Origin: Primulina eburnea
Taxonomy: Eukaryota; Streptophyta; Magnoliopsida; Lamiales; Gesneriaceae
Direction of reading: 5' to 3'
DNA: 64,000 bases
NCBI RefSeq assembly: GCF_022965805.1
Contig: NC_133108.1
Span: forward strand, 41,176,051 to 41,240,050
A program made the position numbers and the translations under genes. Within the stretch, counting starts at the first letter, position 1. The number at the start of each line of letters is the position of its first letter. Shown one piece after another: positions 33,601 through 47,000 of the stretch. Below the pieces are notes generated by a model, which worked only from the letters and a program-made list of their open reading frames with translations, had not been told where the DNA came from and searched no databases.

Positions 33601-36496
33601 ATAACAACAGATAATAGATTATTTGAATATGATATTTTGAGAACACATAAAAAATAAATATTAGTAGTGTTTAATATATTACTCTTAATGTTAAATAATT
33701 ATTCTAATTTTTTTGAATTGAAAATGGACAAATTTCTCGAGATCTAATTGAAATATGTATGTGAGAAATAAGTTAGATTAGTAAAAATTGTTTTTGCATA
33801 TTTTTTTTATTAATATTTAAAATATCTCCTCCAACTTGATAATAAGATTAAGAATCTTTTGATAAAGATAAATAAAATTTGTTGTCTCACATAGCTCAAT
33901 TAGTTATCTGATACAACAAATTATTGTTCATTTGTCAACTATGATTAATTTGAAATTGTAGTATATTTAATACCTTTAATTCCATGCAAAGTTCTTGTTT
34001 CATTGTCAATCAAGTATTTGTCAACTTTCATGAAACTAATTGGACATATGGTTATGTAGAAATAGATTTTAATTGCAACATTTATTGATTCACTCCTCGT
34101 AGTTGTTGTGCACAAATTTTGTGGATCCGACAACAATTTCGATTATAGAAGAAATATCAACTTTTGCGATAATGTTTTGTTCATGTACCAAGTATATAAC
34201 TTGGTCACTTTTAAAAAATAGCAAACATTCTAGTATACCGCCACACTTGTCGTACTATAAAATACCGCACATATCGAATTTAACGGTATACTATAAATTT
34301 CGGTACAATATTATACCATATCGGATTTTTCGAAATCAGTATGAGTATGACATTCAAAAATTTCGGTGTTTCGATGTGAAAAACACCAATTTTTTTTTTA
34401 AATTTTGGTATAAACATTATTATACCGATACCTTACCAAAATCTCGGTATATCGAATTTTTTTGGTAAAAACGATATAAAATTTATGCATGTCGGTATAC
34501 CGAAATTTCGGTACGATATCGGTATTCATTTTTCGATATAATATATGGTATTCTTTGAAAAATTAGGTATACCATACCAAACCTGGCCTAAGTCCAATAT
34601 CATATTCCTGGTAAAAAATATATGTTAATTTTGATTTAAAGAAATTGAATCCATGTATTCAAAGTTGCACAAATAATTTGTGTAAATTTGAATTAAAAAT
34701 TAAATATTTCAAACTAATAATAACAAATTTATTGGTTTGTTTTCATGGCAATGGGTTCCAAATATGAACTAAATCATTATTTGAGTCATTTTAGCGATTT
34801 CAAATTTATTAAAAAATGGAGTTTGCATATCATTCATTCAAATACTCTATCAAATCCAAATATTTCAATCCAGACATCATCCCGAAAATCCAACTCCACC
34901 AAATATTTAAATTTGAATGAATGAATTTAAAGTTAGGAATTTCAAATTAATGGTAACAAATTCGTTGGTTTGTTTGATCAAACTCATTTGACAAATGATT
35001 CAAATACTACATTTTTTTAAGTAATTGTGGTGAATTTTAAACTACTCAGAACACAAAGAGATGTTTTCGTAAATCTAAATCTTTCGATTCAAGCACAAAC
35101 ATAAAAGAATACCCTGGAATTTGTGAATTTCCTATCTTACATTAACAAAATAATATAATAAAACAATATTTTGCACCTAAGATATTAGTCATCATTATGA
35201 TATGAATGTGTGAATGAAAAATTTCTATTATATTATTTTAATAAAAAGAATAAGAAAAATAAAAGGTTGAGATTTTAAAATTTATTATGAAATGACAATT
35301 AATTATCACACAATTATATGATTTAAATTTAAATAAATAAGTACTCAACACATTAGAATTACTTCAAATGGAAGCTCTGCTATAACATGAGGTGTGTTTT
35401 GATTCCCCAATTCACAATCACCGGCAAACTTGAAACCCTAATTTATCAGCTTTTAGTGCTGCATGTCAACCATTAAAGAAAGGCAACCCATCGAACAGTT
35501 TGTGTAAATACCCAATTCACTATTTTCTCAATCTTGTTCAATCTGTATTTTACAATATTGTGAGGTATAACTGCAGTTCAAAGTCATTCATATTTGGGGA
35601 GGCTTTATTTACTTTTTCATATTCCTTTTGCTTTCTTATCCCTCTGCTGGTTTTGTTACTCTTCAATTGATATGCCCCCAAGTTTTAATTCGATACTGGT
35701 AAGCAATCTCTCATTTTTCCTTATTATATTTGCTGTCTTCCCGTATATATAACTCAAATTAATGACGACTTGGGGTTTTCTTTATTCCTTTCTTTGCTTA
35801 TCTGGAAATAGATCTTAGGGTTTTTTTCCCTTGATCAATATAACCTTTTGTTTGATGTGTTGTGGACTGAATTGGTTGGTAAAGTTTATTTTAAAGCTAA
35901 TTTGTGGAATGATGCTGTCGAGTGTTGAATCTTGATGCTTCATTGTTTGAATTAAAATGGGGGAGACCTAAACGCTATTTTCACATCTTGTTTCTTTGGC
36001 TTCTTTGGTTTACTATGTTGTGTTAAACTCTCATGCAATTGAGGCATCTTAATTCTAATTTTTTTTTGGTGGGATTTTATCAAATCTTAAGATATTGATA
36101 TTACTGTCTATTATTCACACTTATTTCCAAGTTATAGATCGTGTGAATGCATTTACCTTTTCCTGGTATAATGTCCGGCTACTGCTTTACGTTGGTTGAG
36201 ATATTTGATGGTTGGTTATTGTTGGTTTGTGGTACTTCAAATTATTTGTTTCTTTAACTATTAATTTACTTATCCTGGTAAAATCTACAGTTTGTTTATT
36301 GATGTCACTCAATTGCTCGATTGGACATGTTTGAGTACGTTGCTAATCCTTAAAAGTTTCTTCGCTGATTCTTTACTCCTTTTTGTTTAAACCAGTCGTA
36401 TCGTATCCCGCGGTGAAGGTAGTTTGAAGGGTCCTTTGATACCTGCAGGCAAGAAGGAATGAAGCATAGCATTTTTTTGTTAGTGAAAACATAGAG
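30691..36496. other. Long AT-rich intergenic tract ending in the TKI1 leader
   Basis: No gene supported. It holds a 20-bp perfect inverted repeat at 31254-31329. At 34240-34590 there is a repeat rich in GGTATACCGAAATTTCGGTA-like palindromes, an eroded transposon-like repeat of unknown class. From about 35390 the sequence becomes leader-like (AAACCCTAA near 35433), with a GTAAGC donor at about 35700 that suggests a 5'-UTR intron before the ATG at 36497. Confidence 0.5.
31254..31329. repeat. Perfect 20-bp inverted repeat with 36-base loop
   Basis: AGGATGCGGATAGGTTCTGT at 31254-31273 is the exact complement of 31310-31329. There are no element ends or poly(A) around it. The stem is short for a miRNA precursor, and the loop is T-rich. 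A snapback repair product is the simplest reading. Confidence 0.8.
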
Positions 36497-39400
36497 ATGG
36501 TGTCTCCGGTTTCCCTAGATTGTGAGATGCTCCTTGGCTCTGAGAATCTAGGAAGTGATGGTGGGGATTCTAGCTTACCCCCATCTGCACAAGATCAAGC
36601 TGCTGTGCCAATGCCTAGTAATTTTTACCCTTTAATTTCTAGTTGTGACCTAAGAAAGAAATATTTAACCATTGCCTGTTTATTCTATGCAGTAAAAAAG
36701 CAAACTAGGCAATGGGCTGCTTGGACTCGTCAAGAGGAAGAAAGCTTTTTTGCTGCTCTACGGCAAGTTGGAAAGGCGAGCAGTCTGCTATGTTTGTACT
36801 GATATTTCTACTGAAAAAATTTGCTTTGTCTATGTTCTGACCATAAAGTACTCTTGTTTTCAGAATTTTGAGAAAATCACTTGCCGTGTTCAGAGTAAAA
36901 ACAAGGATCAGGTTTTTTTTTAATTAAACGATTTTATGAATTTCTATGCAGTTCTTTTCCATTATTGGATTCTAACTTTTCTCCAATTTTAATTTATGTT
37001 TGGCATTCAGGTCAGGCATTATTATTATCGGCTTGTTAGACGAATGAACAAGTTGCTTGGTCCTGAACTTTGTCTTGATGCCAAAAACTCAAAAGATACC
37101 AATGCGGCAATGCTTCGATGGTAACTCGACTGTTTATAGAAAATTGCTATCTCATTTAATCTTAACTTTTTACCAATAGATTTTTACATTTTCTTTTTAT
37201 TATTGTGCCAATCTACTCTGGCCATCTGGTTGTGAGTTATGATATCATTTTGGTTTCTTCTGGTCTTGTTTGAAAATCATCATGATATTTTCTTTGTAGC
37301 CTTTTACTTTGTTATCCTTACAAGCATTTGTGTGTTGTTTATTTCATCAGCATTGCATACAATTTTGTAGTTTGCTTTTATTTTATCTTTATTTTCCTTT
37401 TTCTTCTGCGCCTTCTATTTGCGGGTGATGGAGTCCTTTTGTCATGATTGATAGAAGTCTCTCCTTTGAGTCAATCAGAGAATTTTTTTCGCTAACAACC
37501 ATTCTCCTAACTTATTTAGTTGCTTGCAGGTGGTCATTACTGGAAAAGTATAGCTGCAAAGCCTCTAAGCTTCACTTGAAACCTCGAAGATTTAAGATAT
37601 TTCTAGAGACTCTGGTTGGTATTATACTAATGGATGCTTATCTCAGAGATGAAATAGTTTGAAACATGATTGAACTGATTATATTCCTTTCTCATGAAGG
37701 AGAATCAACTCTTGAAAGATAGGAAAAGGAACATAAGGAAACGACTTTCTGGTGGAGAAAATAATTCTTCTACGGCATATGTCCCTGCCTCAAATGAGGT
37801 TAGAACATCAGGTCATGACAGTCGTTCGGTGAAATTGGTTCTTGTAGACAGCCAAAACATCCAAAAAGTTGGCACTGGAAAAGGATCTGTGTTGAAGCGC
37901 CATGGAAATGTAGAGATGATGAATCGTGCTAAAGTAGACCCAACCTCTGTGAAAGCTGCAAAACATCGGCGCAAAACAGGTCATTGGACTAATACTTTTA
38001 AGTTCTTTTAATGTTCTCATTTATATGAAAGGTTTGGGCATATGAATGATGCCTTGGATCTTGTATGCCTCAAAAATTTTCTTCTGTCTTTTTGTTGGTG
38101 TTACTCCTGTATTTCAAATATATATGTAGGCATTGCATCTGCAGCTGCATATAAAAGATGGGAGACAGCTGCCATTGCTGGGGTTTCATTGGTTGCTGAT
38201 GCTGCTGAACATTTGGAGCGAGTGAACTCCAACAAAGATATTGAACTCGGACAGGAAAACTCAGGTTAAAAGCCATATTTTTCGTTCTGAACCTAGTGAA
38301 GGCAGAACTAGTGAGAATTAATGACTAGTCCTATAATAGCCAATGTGTTATTGCTTAACTTTCAGGTCACGAGGGTTCTCAGCAAGTTGTCGAAATGATG
38401 AACGATATACCTGTATCTTCACAAACATTGTTCAATCAGAATAACATTCAGAACTCTGCAAAACTCAAGCTACAGTTGTTCCCAATTGATGAAGGCACTC
38501 GAAAAATCTTGGAGACGGTAGGATAAGAGGAAGCCATGCTAGTGAATGCATTTCTTTATGATGTTTCCAGGTGTTTTTTCAGAGCTTGATGTTAAAATTA
38601 CTAAAAAAATTATGGATATGTTTATTTGTTGTAGGAACAACACAATCCCCATCTGGAACTCACTTTGAGTGCACGAAAGAAAATATCATCTGTGCTAGAG
38701 CATCTAAATAGAAAATGGGGTAACTCAAGCTTTATGGCTCAAGAGCTGACACTTTTCCTTACTGGGCTCAACGGGAAAACCTGGTGGGATATCAGATGTG
38801 GACTAAGGATTCTCCTCTTTGTGCAGCGGATATTTACCATCTAATTGGAAGCCCTGGGATCTTCCGCCTCAGGTTTAATTCTCATACACTTAGAGATGAT
38901 GTTCATAGAATTAATGGAGTTTAACAGATTTGTTTTGTATGTAAGGTATGGCTGGTTCTCGAAAGCTGCAGTTGAATCTGAAACAGCTCAAACATTGTCA
39001 CGTACCAATCTCAGCGAGCAAAATTTGAACATTAACCTAGCGAAAGAGCAGAACTTTCAAACTGAACACCCTTTTAGTTTCCATGACTGTCAGCTTGCCC
39101 CAACAGGACAAAGGAATGCTCATATTCCCTCGTCAGCATGTGCTCCAAATGAAACAGTTGAATGCCGTGGTTCTATTTCTGATGTGAATATTTCAACATA
39201 TCATAGTGATGCTGTTGATATGTCAAGGCCCAAAAGAGATACTGGATCTTCAGCAGTTACTAGACAAGTTGAAAAAATGGTATATCTTCTACTTTTGTTT
39301 TGTCTTTTAACTTGGTAGCTTTTGTTAGAATTGAATTCTATTGCGAAAATTTTATGTGATAGATTGATACATTTACAAACTGCTATGCCTTTGCACCCTA

Positions 39401-40688
39401 TTATATTAAAGTTATATATACTGTTTATGAGACTATTCAGCATATGATTTCTGTGGAAAACTTCTAGTGCACTTTTCATCTTTCGTTATGTCCATTAAAA
39501 GGAGCAAATGGAAACCTTTTCTGACAATTATTGATTACCTTGGCCACTCATGGCACGTGAGTTGGAAAAGAATGATTTAATTTGTCAATGGTATCTTAAT
39601 TACCGATGACAATTACAGTTAAACTTGGTCTCACATGTTCGTCAAACGAAGCTCTAGATTAGTGTTTTAGCATTTTGAAATAATATTTTTTTAATTGGCA
39701 GAAGGACATGAGTTTGTCATCTGGGGAGTGGGCCGATAGCCTTACTAACATTAGTGTGGGAGATCTGCTTTCTGAGTCAGCCCAGAACATGGATATCAAC
39801 TGCTCTGATTTTCCAGTGCCTGTCAACTCTGACTGTCATTCACAAATCCCATTCAGTTGCGACTCTTTTGATGCTGCAATTGCTGCTCACATTTACAAAC
39901 ATCAAAACAAAGTAAACTTGCAGCCTGGACTGCAATCTCACGTGCCTTCCATTTGGGATGCTGAAGAAACATGTGATGCCTTTGCATTCCAGAAAAACAG
40001 TGCTTTATGTGGCAATAGCCATAGTGCATTGAAGAATGATTCCCCAGAGGCATGTGTACAAACTTCTAAAAGAAATCTTACTTCTTACAAGGAAGTTGAG
40101 GTATAATTTTAAACTAGGATGCCATTGGGTTATCTGAATGTTTGCCATCGGTATCGATGTCTTAGTAGTGACACTATTATTCTTCCTTCTAGGAACTGCC
40201 TGAAGTGGAACAATTGACAAGTACTAATCCTGCTTGTGGGGACCTGGTAGGTAACTGTAGGCCTAGTTATACTTCAGAGAATGGCACAAAGGACATAGGT
40301 GGGATCACCGATATATATTGGGTAAGATTTTCCCGAGTTTACAATTTCTCTTTTCTTGTTGCAGAAGTTCGTTCTTCATTACTATCTGCTGTTGTTTTAT
40401 TATGTCGTGATTTCAAGTTTTTAAGATGATCTAGATGATTCTAATTTTTCCCTGGCTCAGCCTGACTCTTTAGGACCGTTAGATTTGGACATACCAACCT
40501 GTAGATACCATAGTGATGATCTAATTTTTAGCGATAGCCTTGGTGGCTTGAACCGTCTCATGGCGGACAGTTTGGATGCGTTTCAAAGTTGCTCATTATT
40601 TGGGTTGGACAAGAACGAACTGGCACCTACTGCTGAAGCTCGTCAAAATGCTACCATTTCAGATTTCAAAATCGGCAGTGAAGTCTAA
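36497..40688 (+). CDS. TKI1: TSL-kinase interacting protein 1, frameshifted in exon 9
   Basis: Thirteen exons: 36497-36617, 36693-36775, 36864-36911, 37011-37120, 37530-37614, 37700-37979, 38130-38264, 38366-38517, 38635-38872, 38946-39279, 39702-40100, 40193-40321 and 40461-40688. A SANT/MYB domain lies at about residues 45-100 (WAAWTRQEEESFFAALRQVG, then NFEKITCRVQSKNKDQVRHY). TKI1 is a nuclear partner and substrate of Tousled-like kinase in plants. Intron 2 starts with GC (GGAAAG|GCGAGC), a GC-AG intron forced by the conserved join VGK-NFEKI. In exon 9 the frame breaks near 38757: TTTTCCTTAC lacks one base, and the conserved WAQRENLVGYQMWTKDS continues in the next frame. All other exons join correctly, for about 780 residues if the base were present. 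Either a sequencing or assembly slip in a short C run, or a recent loss-of-function allele. Confidence 0.88.
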
Positions 40689-41245
40689 AAGATTCTGCAA
40701 GAGAACTCACAAGCCGAAATATAACGAGTTCACTCTCCGGTGCTTTGCCATGTTAACCTCGACTGAAATAATTTAGTTAAGGTTGGTTATGTGTCATTCC
40801 ATAACCATCGTAACACTAGCAGACTACAGAATCGATAGCTCTTTGTGTTCCTAAGCCAGAAGTTCTTTTGTGGTGTACAAAAATAGAAACTTGGAACTTT
40901 CTCACATATTTTAAACAAGCTTTTTGCTGTGTTTGATCATTTACTTTTTTTATGTAAGTTAATCAAAGCCTAAGACATATACAGAGTATATCTCAAGTCA
41001 ATTTGTACTATAAGGTTGGTAGTTTATACGTTTTGTAGTAAGTTTCTGCGAATCATTGTGGTAAAATGACTATCGACACAAAAATCGCCAATCGGCCGAT
41101 AATCGATCTCAAGGAAAGGAGTTACAATATATGTAGTCAATAAATCAATGTTCTGGTGCATATCAATAATTAAAATGTTATGTATTTTGAAATCATATAT
41201 TTCGCATATATAATCAATACATATTCCTGATTGCTACTTTATATT
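40689..41245. other. Spacer between convergent TKI1 and UGT genes
   Basis: 3' flanks of both genes, with nothing else seen. Confidence 0.45.
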
Positions 41246-42800
41246 TCATTTCTTAGCCAGAAGCTTGGTCTTCAAATCTTGAACAAATTGATCAAAATTT
41301 TTCTCCGAAGACCCATTTTTCTCCAACGCATTTTGCAAGATGGAATGCACTTTTTTCGCCTCTTGCTTCAGACACCTTGAAGTACTAGATTCGTTATTCA
41401 ACATCATCTTAATCTTCTCCGAAACCTCAGTCCTTTCAACCAATAATGGTGCCATCCCATCACCAAGATCAATCCCAACCTTCCAATCGTCTACCACTAA
41501 TTTCCGGTTCGTAGTTTGATCGCTGTATAAAGGATGACAAATCATCGGAACGCCGCACCAAATACTTTCCATTACAGAATTCCATCCACAGTGCGTCAAG
41601 AACCCTCCAACTGCAGGATGTGAAAGAACCGTAATTTGATCGCACCATGGAATGATCAACCCTTTACCATTAGTATCATCCTGGAATCCGTCCGGCAAGG
41701 CATCTGCTATATCGGTTCGAACCACCCATATAAAGTTTGCTTCACTTAGAATTAGCCCGTGAGCTATTTCTTGAATCATCTGCTCACTGCTCTTGACGTG
41801 GCTACCGAAAGAAACATACAGAACAGAGCCAGGAGGCTTGGATTCGAGCCATTTTGAGCAGTCCGATTCAGAACGTAAGCTCTTGGAGATGGCAGTTTTA
41901 GTAAGGTTTTCGAAAAAGTTGACCGGGCCAACTGCATAAGTTGGCAGTTTTTGGTTGAGAGCTGACAGTGTCTCCGTTTCTAGTTCTTGAATAGTGTTGA
42001 ATAAAATGAAATCTGCTTTCTTCACTTCATTAAACGCCTGGGAAATAACTTTTTGCACAAATTTTGCTGATTCGTCTTCCTTTAGATATGGCATCAGGTC
42101 TCTTGTACTTATCGATCCCACTCCAGGTATGTAGTTTATTTCCTCGTTAATATTGTCTGATGATGATATAACAAGAAAAAAATATTGTCATTACATAAAA
42201 TGACCAAGGTAACATATGAACACTTGAGCTCTAAGAGTACACACAATTAACAAGATCGAGTTTAAAGATATACATACCCTTCAGCGGAAAATGACCATTT
42301 TCTATCAGCAGGTCTAAGTGATAATTTATGGAAAATACGGCAGCCGGTTGAGTCCAGAACGAAACGCTTATCAGATTGTACTTGTTGGCAACGGTTGCAG
42401 GCCATGAATAGAAAGTGTCAGCAATCAAGAAACTGGCACCATATCTAGACTGTCTTAATGTGCCGCCAACAAACTCATCGACTCGACCTGGAAAATCGCG
42501 TAACATTGCGTCCCAGTACTCTTTTATGTGTAGAGCACGGTCGAATTCTAGAGGAAACCCATCGCTGATCGTGGCGTAACGAATGTCGAGCCCCGACTCC
42601 CGTGCTTCGGAGAAGAAATCGATCCCATCACTTGTCTTGCTGTGGTCATGAGATGAAGATATCGTGTGGTGAATGTAGTGAGTATGAACAAATGTGATGG
42701 CAAAGCCCTTGGAAGCAAGCTTGAGGGCAAGATTCACAAATGGTGTGATATGACCCTGGTAAGGAAATGCAATCATGATTGCATGAGGCTTTTCTGCCAT
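41246..42800 (-). CDS. UDP-glycosyltransferase, UGT86A-like (gene 1)
   Basis: Exon 1 42800-42278 and exon 2 42156-41246, with a phase-1 GT-AG intron, give 477 residues. The N-terminal acceptor half begins MAEKPHAIMIAFPYQGHITP, with catalytic His17 in the GH motif. The donor half has the 44-residue PSPG box starting WCDQITVLSHPAVGGFLTHC and ending YSDQ, whose final Gln is usually linked to UDP-glucose use. Family 1 UGTs transfer sugar from UDP-sugar to small molecules (hormones, phenolics, terpenes) in the cytosol. The acceptor cannot be told. The box opens WCDQ rather than the common WxPQ, as in UGT86A members. The intron position matches genes at 48737 and 61161. A TATAAAAT motif lies 57 bases before the ATG. 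Intact. Confidence 0.93.
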
Positions 42801-42856
42801 TTTGTTTGTTTGATTTGAAAGTTAGGCTTTAATCTCTAATTTGCTCTCAAGGTTCA

Positions 42857-42864
42857 ATTTTATA
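42857..42864 (-). promoter_or_regulatory. Likely TATA box of UGT gene 1
   Basis: TATAAAAT on the minus strand, 57 bases before the ATG. The spacing suits a short leader. Confidence 0.45.
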
Positions 42865-43030
42865 TTATCGTGCTAATGGATGAATCAATGAAACAATAGT
42901 CAAATAAGACATCTCCAAGACAAATTGAATTTGACCAGGTGAATTATCTTTTTCAATTGTTGGCAATTAGAATAGCTTAGCCACCGGATTTGAAACTAAA
43001 GTTGTTTGTGAGACCACAAGCATAGAATTT

Positions 43031-43140
43031 GTTGGTCCAGAACGAAACATTTACTAAGTTCCAGTACTCTTTCATGCGCAGAGTTTGGTCAAATTCAAGA
43101 AGAAATCCAAGACAAATTGAATTTGATTAGGTGACGTATC
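43031..43140 (-). pseudogene. Tiny UGT86A-like remnant with its promoter piece
   Basis: On the minus strand a promoter piece (43110-43135, also seen at 42914-42946 as CCAAGACAAATTGAATTTG) runs straight into exon-1 sequence for EFDQTLRMKEYW, matching the gene 1 segment EFDRALHIKEYW. This is then joined to a piece matching VSFWT. Hundreds of exon bases between are missing. This is the scar of a deleted duplicate. Confidence 0.72.
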
Positions 43141-43299
43141 CTTCAAGAATTTAGAAATTTTGGAAAGTGATAAATTTTTCTTTTTTCTTTTTTTTACATA
43201 ATCGTTCTCTCGTATATTTTGTCTCTTGTGAACCTCATATAAAATCATATTTTTTTTAGAATCCAACTTGAGTTTTTGTTCGATGGCGAAGTATTGCAA

Positions 43300-43470
43300 C
43301 TCCTTGTTTTCTTTTGCTTGTTCGTCCTATTTGTTAGAACGTGTCAACGAAGTTAACAGCTTAAGCCGCCGTAATTGAAAATAAAATTGTGCAATCATGC
43401 TTCAAAACAAGAACTATGAATTTGAATAACTAGAAGCAAGAACGTATATATAGTTGTAAAAAAATGATGA
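43300..43470 (+). repeat. Orphan copy of a UGT 3' flank
   Basis: 43305-43460 (TTTTGCTTGTTCGTCC … CAACGAAGTTAACAG … AAGCCGCCG … GTGCAATCATGC) resembles the 3' flank of gene 2 at 50378-50520 in the same orientation. It implies a former plus-strand UGT just upstream, now gone. The area to 44000 is otherwise AT-rich and empty. Confidence 0.65.
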
Positions 43471-44010
43471 TTGTTCGAACAATAAAAAATAAAAATGATG
43501 ATGAAGATGATAATAACATATAAGAAAAATTGTAAATTTAGTATCGTAAGTACATATTTTGGGGTTTAATCATATATGTTTAATTTTCATCTGATACCAT
43601 CTTAAACAACTAAATCCACAAAATATTCTTTATTTGGTAGCAATATTCTCCTATATAGCTCAGATGATGAGAAAAAAATCTATATTTAGGCACATTAAAA
43701 TTTATATAAGAAAAGTAAAGAGAAACTACAATTTTGATGTGTATATTATAGGTTTATTTAGACTTATTTTAATGTATATATTATAGGTTTATTCTAGTTA
43801 TATGTCGGAGTTCATCAATGTCAAAAAAACAATATTCGATAATTTATTGTCTTATGATAGAAAAAATACCAACAAAAATCTAAATCGCAGAATGAAGGTT
43901 GAAAACCAATCATTATCAAACTATATGAATAAAACTCAAAATAAATTAAGTTAACCTCGATCAATTTTTCCTAATATATAATAATAATTAATCATCGATT
44001 GTACATTTTA

Positions 44011-47000
44011 TCTATCTATCTATCTATCTATCTATATCTATATAAATCTATGAATGTGAATTGTGAATTTACATACATATCCTTACCTTCATTTAATAAT
44101 AATCATTAATACATAATTTCTTTTTCATATTCTTTTAATAATAATCATTAATATATTTTTATTTTAAATTTAAAAATAATTACTTTAATATTAAATTGAC
44201 ATCAAATTCACAAAAAATCACTATCATAATTACTTATTTATTTTTTTTCATCTATTTAATAATAATCATTAATATATATTTATCTTTTTCATATATTCTT
44301 TTAATAATAATCATTAATACATTTTTATTTTAAATTTAAAATTAAATTAATACATGTTTTTTTTTCATATATTCTTTTAATAATAATCATTAATACATTT
44401 TTATTTTAAATTTAAAATTAATTACTTTAATATTTACATTGACAACAAATTCACAGAAAATCACTATCATAAATACATATTTATTTATTTATTTTTCATA
44501 TGATAATCATTAATATATATATTTTTAATTTTAAAATTTTTTACTTTAATATTTACATTGATATCAAATTCACAGAAAATCACTATCATAATGTTATAAA
44601 TTTAAATAAATTGTTAGTATTACGAACATTAAGGTAATAATGGGAAGACGAATAGAGATGAGTGTGATTGAATAAAATTAAATTATTAATAAATATTAAG
44701 GTAATATAAAACATTTTTTTCCCATTTAGAATGTAGATATATTTAGATTACTTATGTATCAACAAATATACGAGATTGAGAGAAAATGTTTGTATGTAAC
44801 TGATTTCATTGCAAACATTTAAGTTATTTAATCAATTTTCAATATATGATGCTAAATACATATTACTAAATAATATATTATCTATTAATCTATTAAATAT
44901 ATGACTTTCATTTGTGAGCTTACTATTATATTATTTTTTTATTTTACAATTTGTCATGTTAATGGTGCTATTTAAGTCATTTTTTTTATCTTAGTTTAAT
45001 AAGATCATTAATAGTGTATTTAACTCAATCAAATTAATTATTATTTTAATTTACTTTTAAATTTAATTTTAATTACTTAAATTTATACATTGCCGTCAAA
45101 TAATAATAGGAAGACAAAGGGAGATGAATCGGATTAAATAAAAATAAATTATTAATAAATATTTGGTCAATTTTTTTATAAATGCTGCTAAATAAATATT
45201 ACTAAATAATATGCTCCATTTGATCATTTTGTGTTCTTGCAATGAGAGGAGTTTTTTTACCCTAGCGTTAACATGTTTGATTATTTTATGTCATTTGTAT
45301 TGATCATGTAATTGTTTTTACATTGTTTATGTGATTTATTTGTTTGCACAAAGAAAAGAGAAAATAAAATCAAATATCCAACAAAAATGGTTATTTTTCA
45401 ATTTTTTATTGTTGAGATATTTTGTTAATTTTTAAACACATAATGCATGTTTTTTGTTTGTTTAGATTACTTAGTTTGAAGTGACTTATAAAATATTAAA
45501 AAAATTGAAATATTTCTTTGTTTTTACCTTATGTCTCAGAATATCAAGAGATAATTTTTTTTATTTATTGGGACAAACGTATTTCCAAACTTCTGTCTAT
45601 AAATCAATATTTAAATTTTTTACGACATTATTATATTATCTAATCAATTTGTTTTAGTTAGATTGATAGAAGGCATTTTAATTTGAGTTTTTATGTTCTT
45701 GTTGATATTATTTTTGTAATATTATTTATTATAAAAATAATAGGTGAACTACAAAATTTGGTAGGGCTAAGAGTCCTCTGGTGAACAACAAATATGGATA
45801 AATATTAAAATATATAATATCCAGTAGATTTTTGGCATGCGACTTTGTTCTAATTCAATGATTATGCATAATTCTAAATTTTAATTATATCACAAGTTAA
45901 CTCATGCCTAATATTTTTCTATGGTTTAAGAAAAATTGTGTGACTTTGTATTATATTTTTACGGCTGATTTTCTAAATGGTTTTATTATGATTTCAAGGC
46001 ACCATTTTTCATTTGTGTTTTTTTTTAAGAAGTGAAATGAATATCTATAAAACGATGACATTAATAAGGCGTCTTCTCTTTATTTGAAAAAAAATATTGG
46101 AAAATTTATACAAATTGTGAATAATATGAATTAATATTTAATTTGAGAGTGATTTATACTTTTTATTGTTCGTATATACTTCAATTTCTTTGTTATTGTA
46201 CTAAATAAATTATTTTTAAACTTTGAGTTATCATTTTTTTTCTTATCGAGGTTGTTTGTGTTATGATTTTTTTATTCGTTTTGCTTAGTATTGTTGGCGG
46301 TAATTGATTTTTCTGATATTATATGATGTGTCTTGTTGTTTATATAAAAATAAGTATGAGAGTACACCAATCAAAGCCACGTATTTTGGGTCTTCTGTTC
46401 TACGAAGAAAATAATAAATGATTTATGTGAATTATATAATTTCTTGGTTTTTCATACATATAGTCTACGAAATGCGTCAAATTTTGAATAAAAAAGTTAA
46501 GACAAACATACTGGATGAAAAAAAAAGAGACATGTTAAATAACAAAAAATAATGTTGTATATTACTATGTTGGGTGCAATAATTGTCCCTGCTTGGTAGA
46601 GCGGTCGAACCGTGGTGCTTGAGCTGTTGTGCGGTTTAAAAGATTTGAGTTGCACCATTACTATTAGCTATAACTTTTGGTAAAGCGGCAAACGCTCGAT
46701 CCTACAATTGATATCAGAGCCAAGGTCACGGGTTCGATTCCCATTGATTGCAGGGAGTGCAATTATTGGGAGGGAGATTGTTGGATGCAATAATTGTCCC
46801 TACTTGGTAGAGCGGCCGAACCGTGGTGCTTGAGCTGCTGTGCGGTTTAAAAGATTTGAGTTGCACCATTACTACTAGCTATAGCTTTTGGTAAAGCGAC
46901 AAGTGCTCGGTCCTACATACTATATCCTAATTTCTGTATGATATAATTCAAGCACATTTGTTTATAGATATTTGAAATTAGGTCTAACTAAGTTACATGA

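Noticed and set aside
34240..34590. GGTATACCG-type palindromes as a defined element
   Set aside because: Clearly repetitive, but no ends or target duplication could be set, so its class was not assigned.
46700..46780. tRNA-like GGGTTCGATTCCC block as a tRNA gene
   Set aside because: It lies between TRIM LTRs next to the primer-binding site; no acceptor stem.
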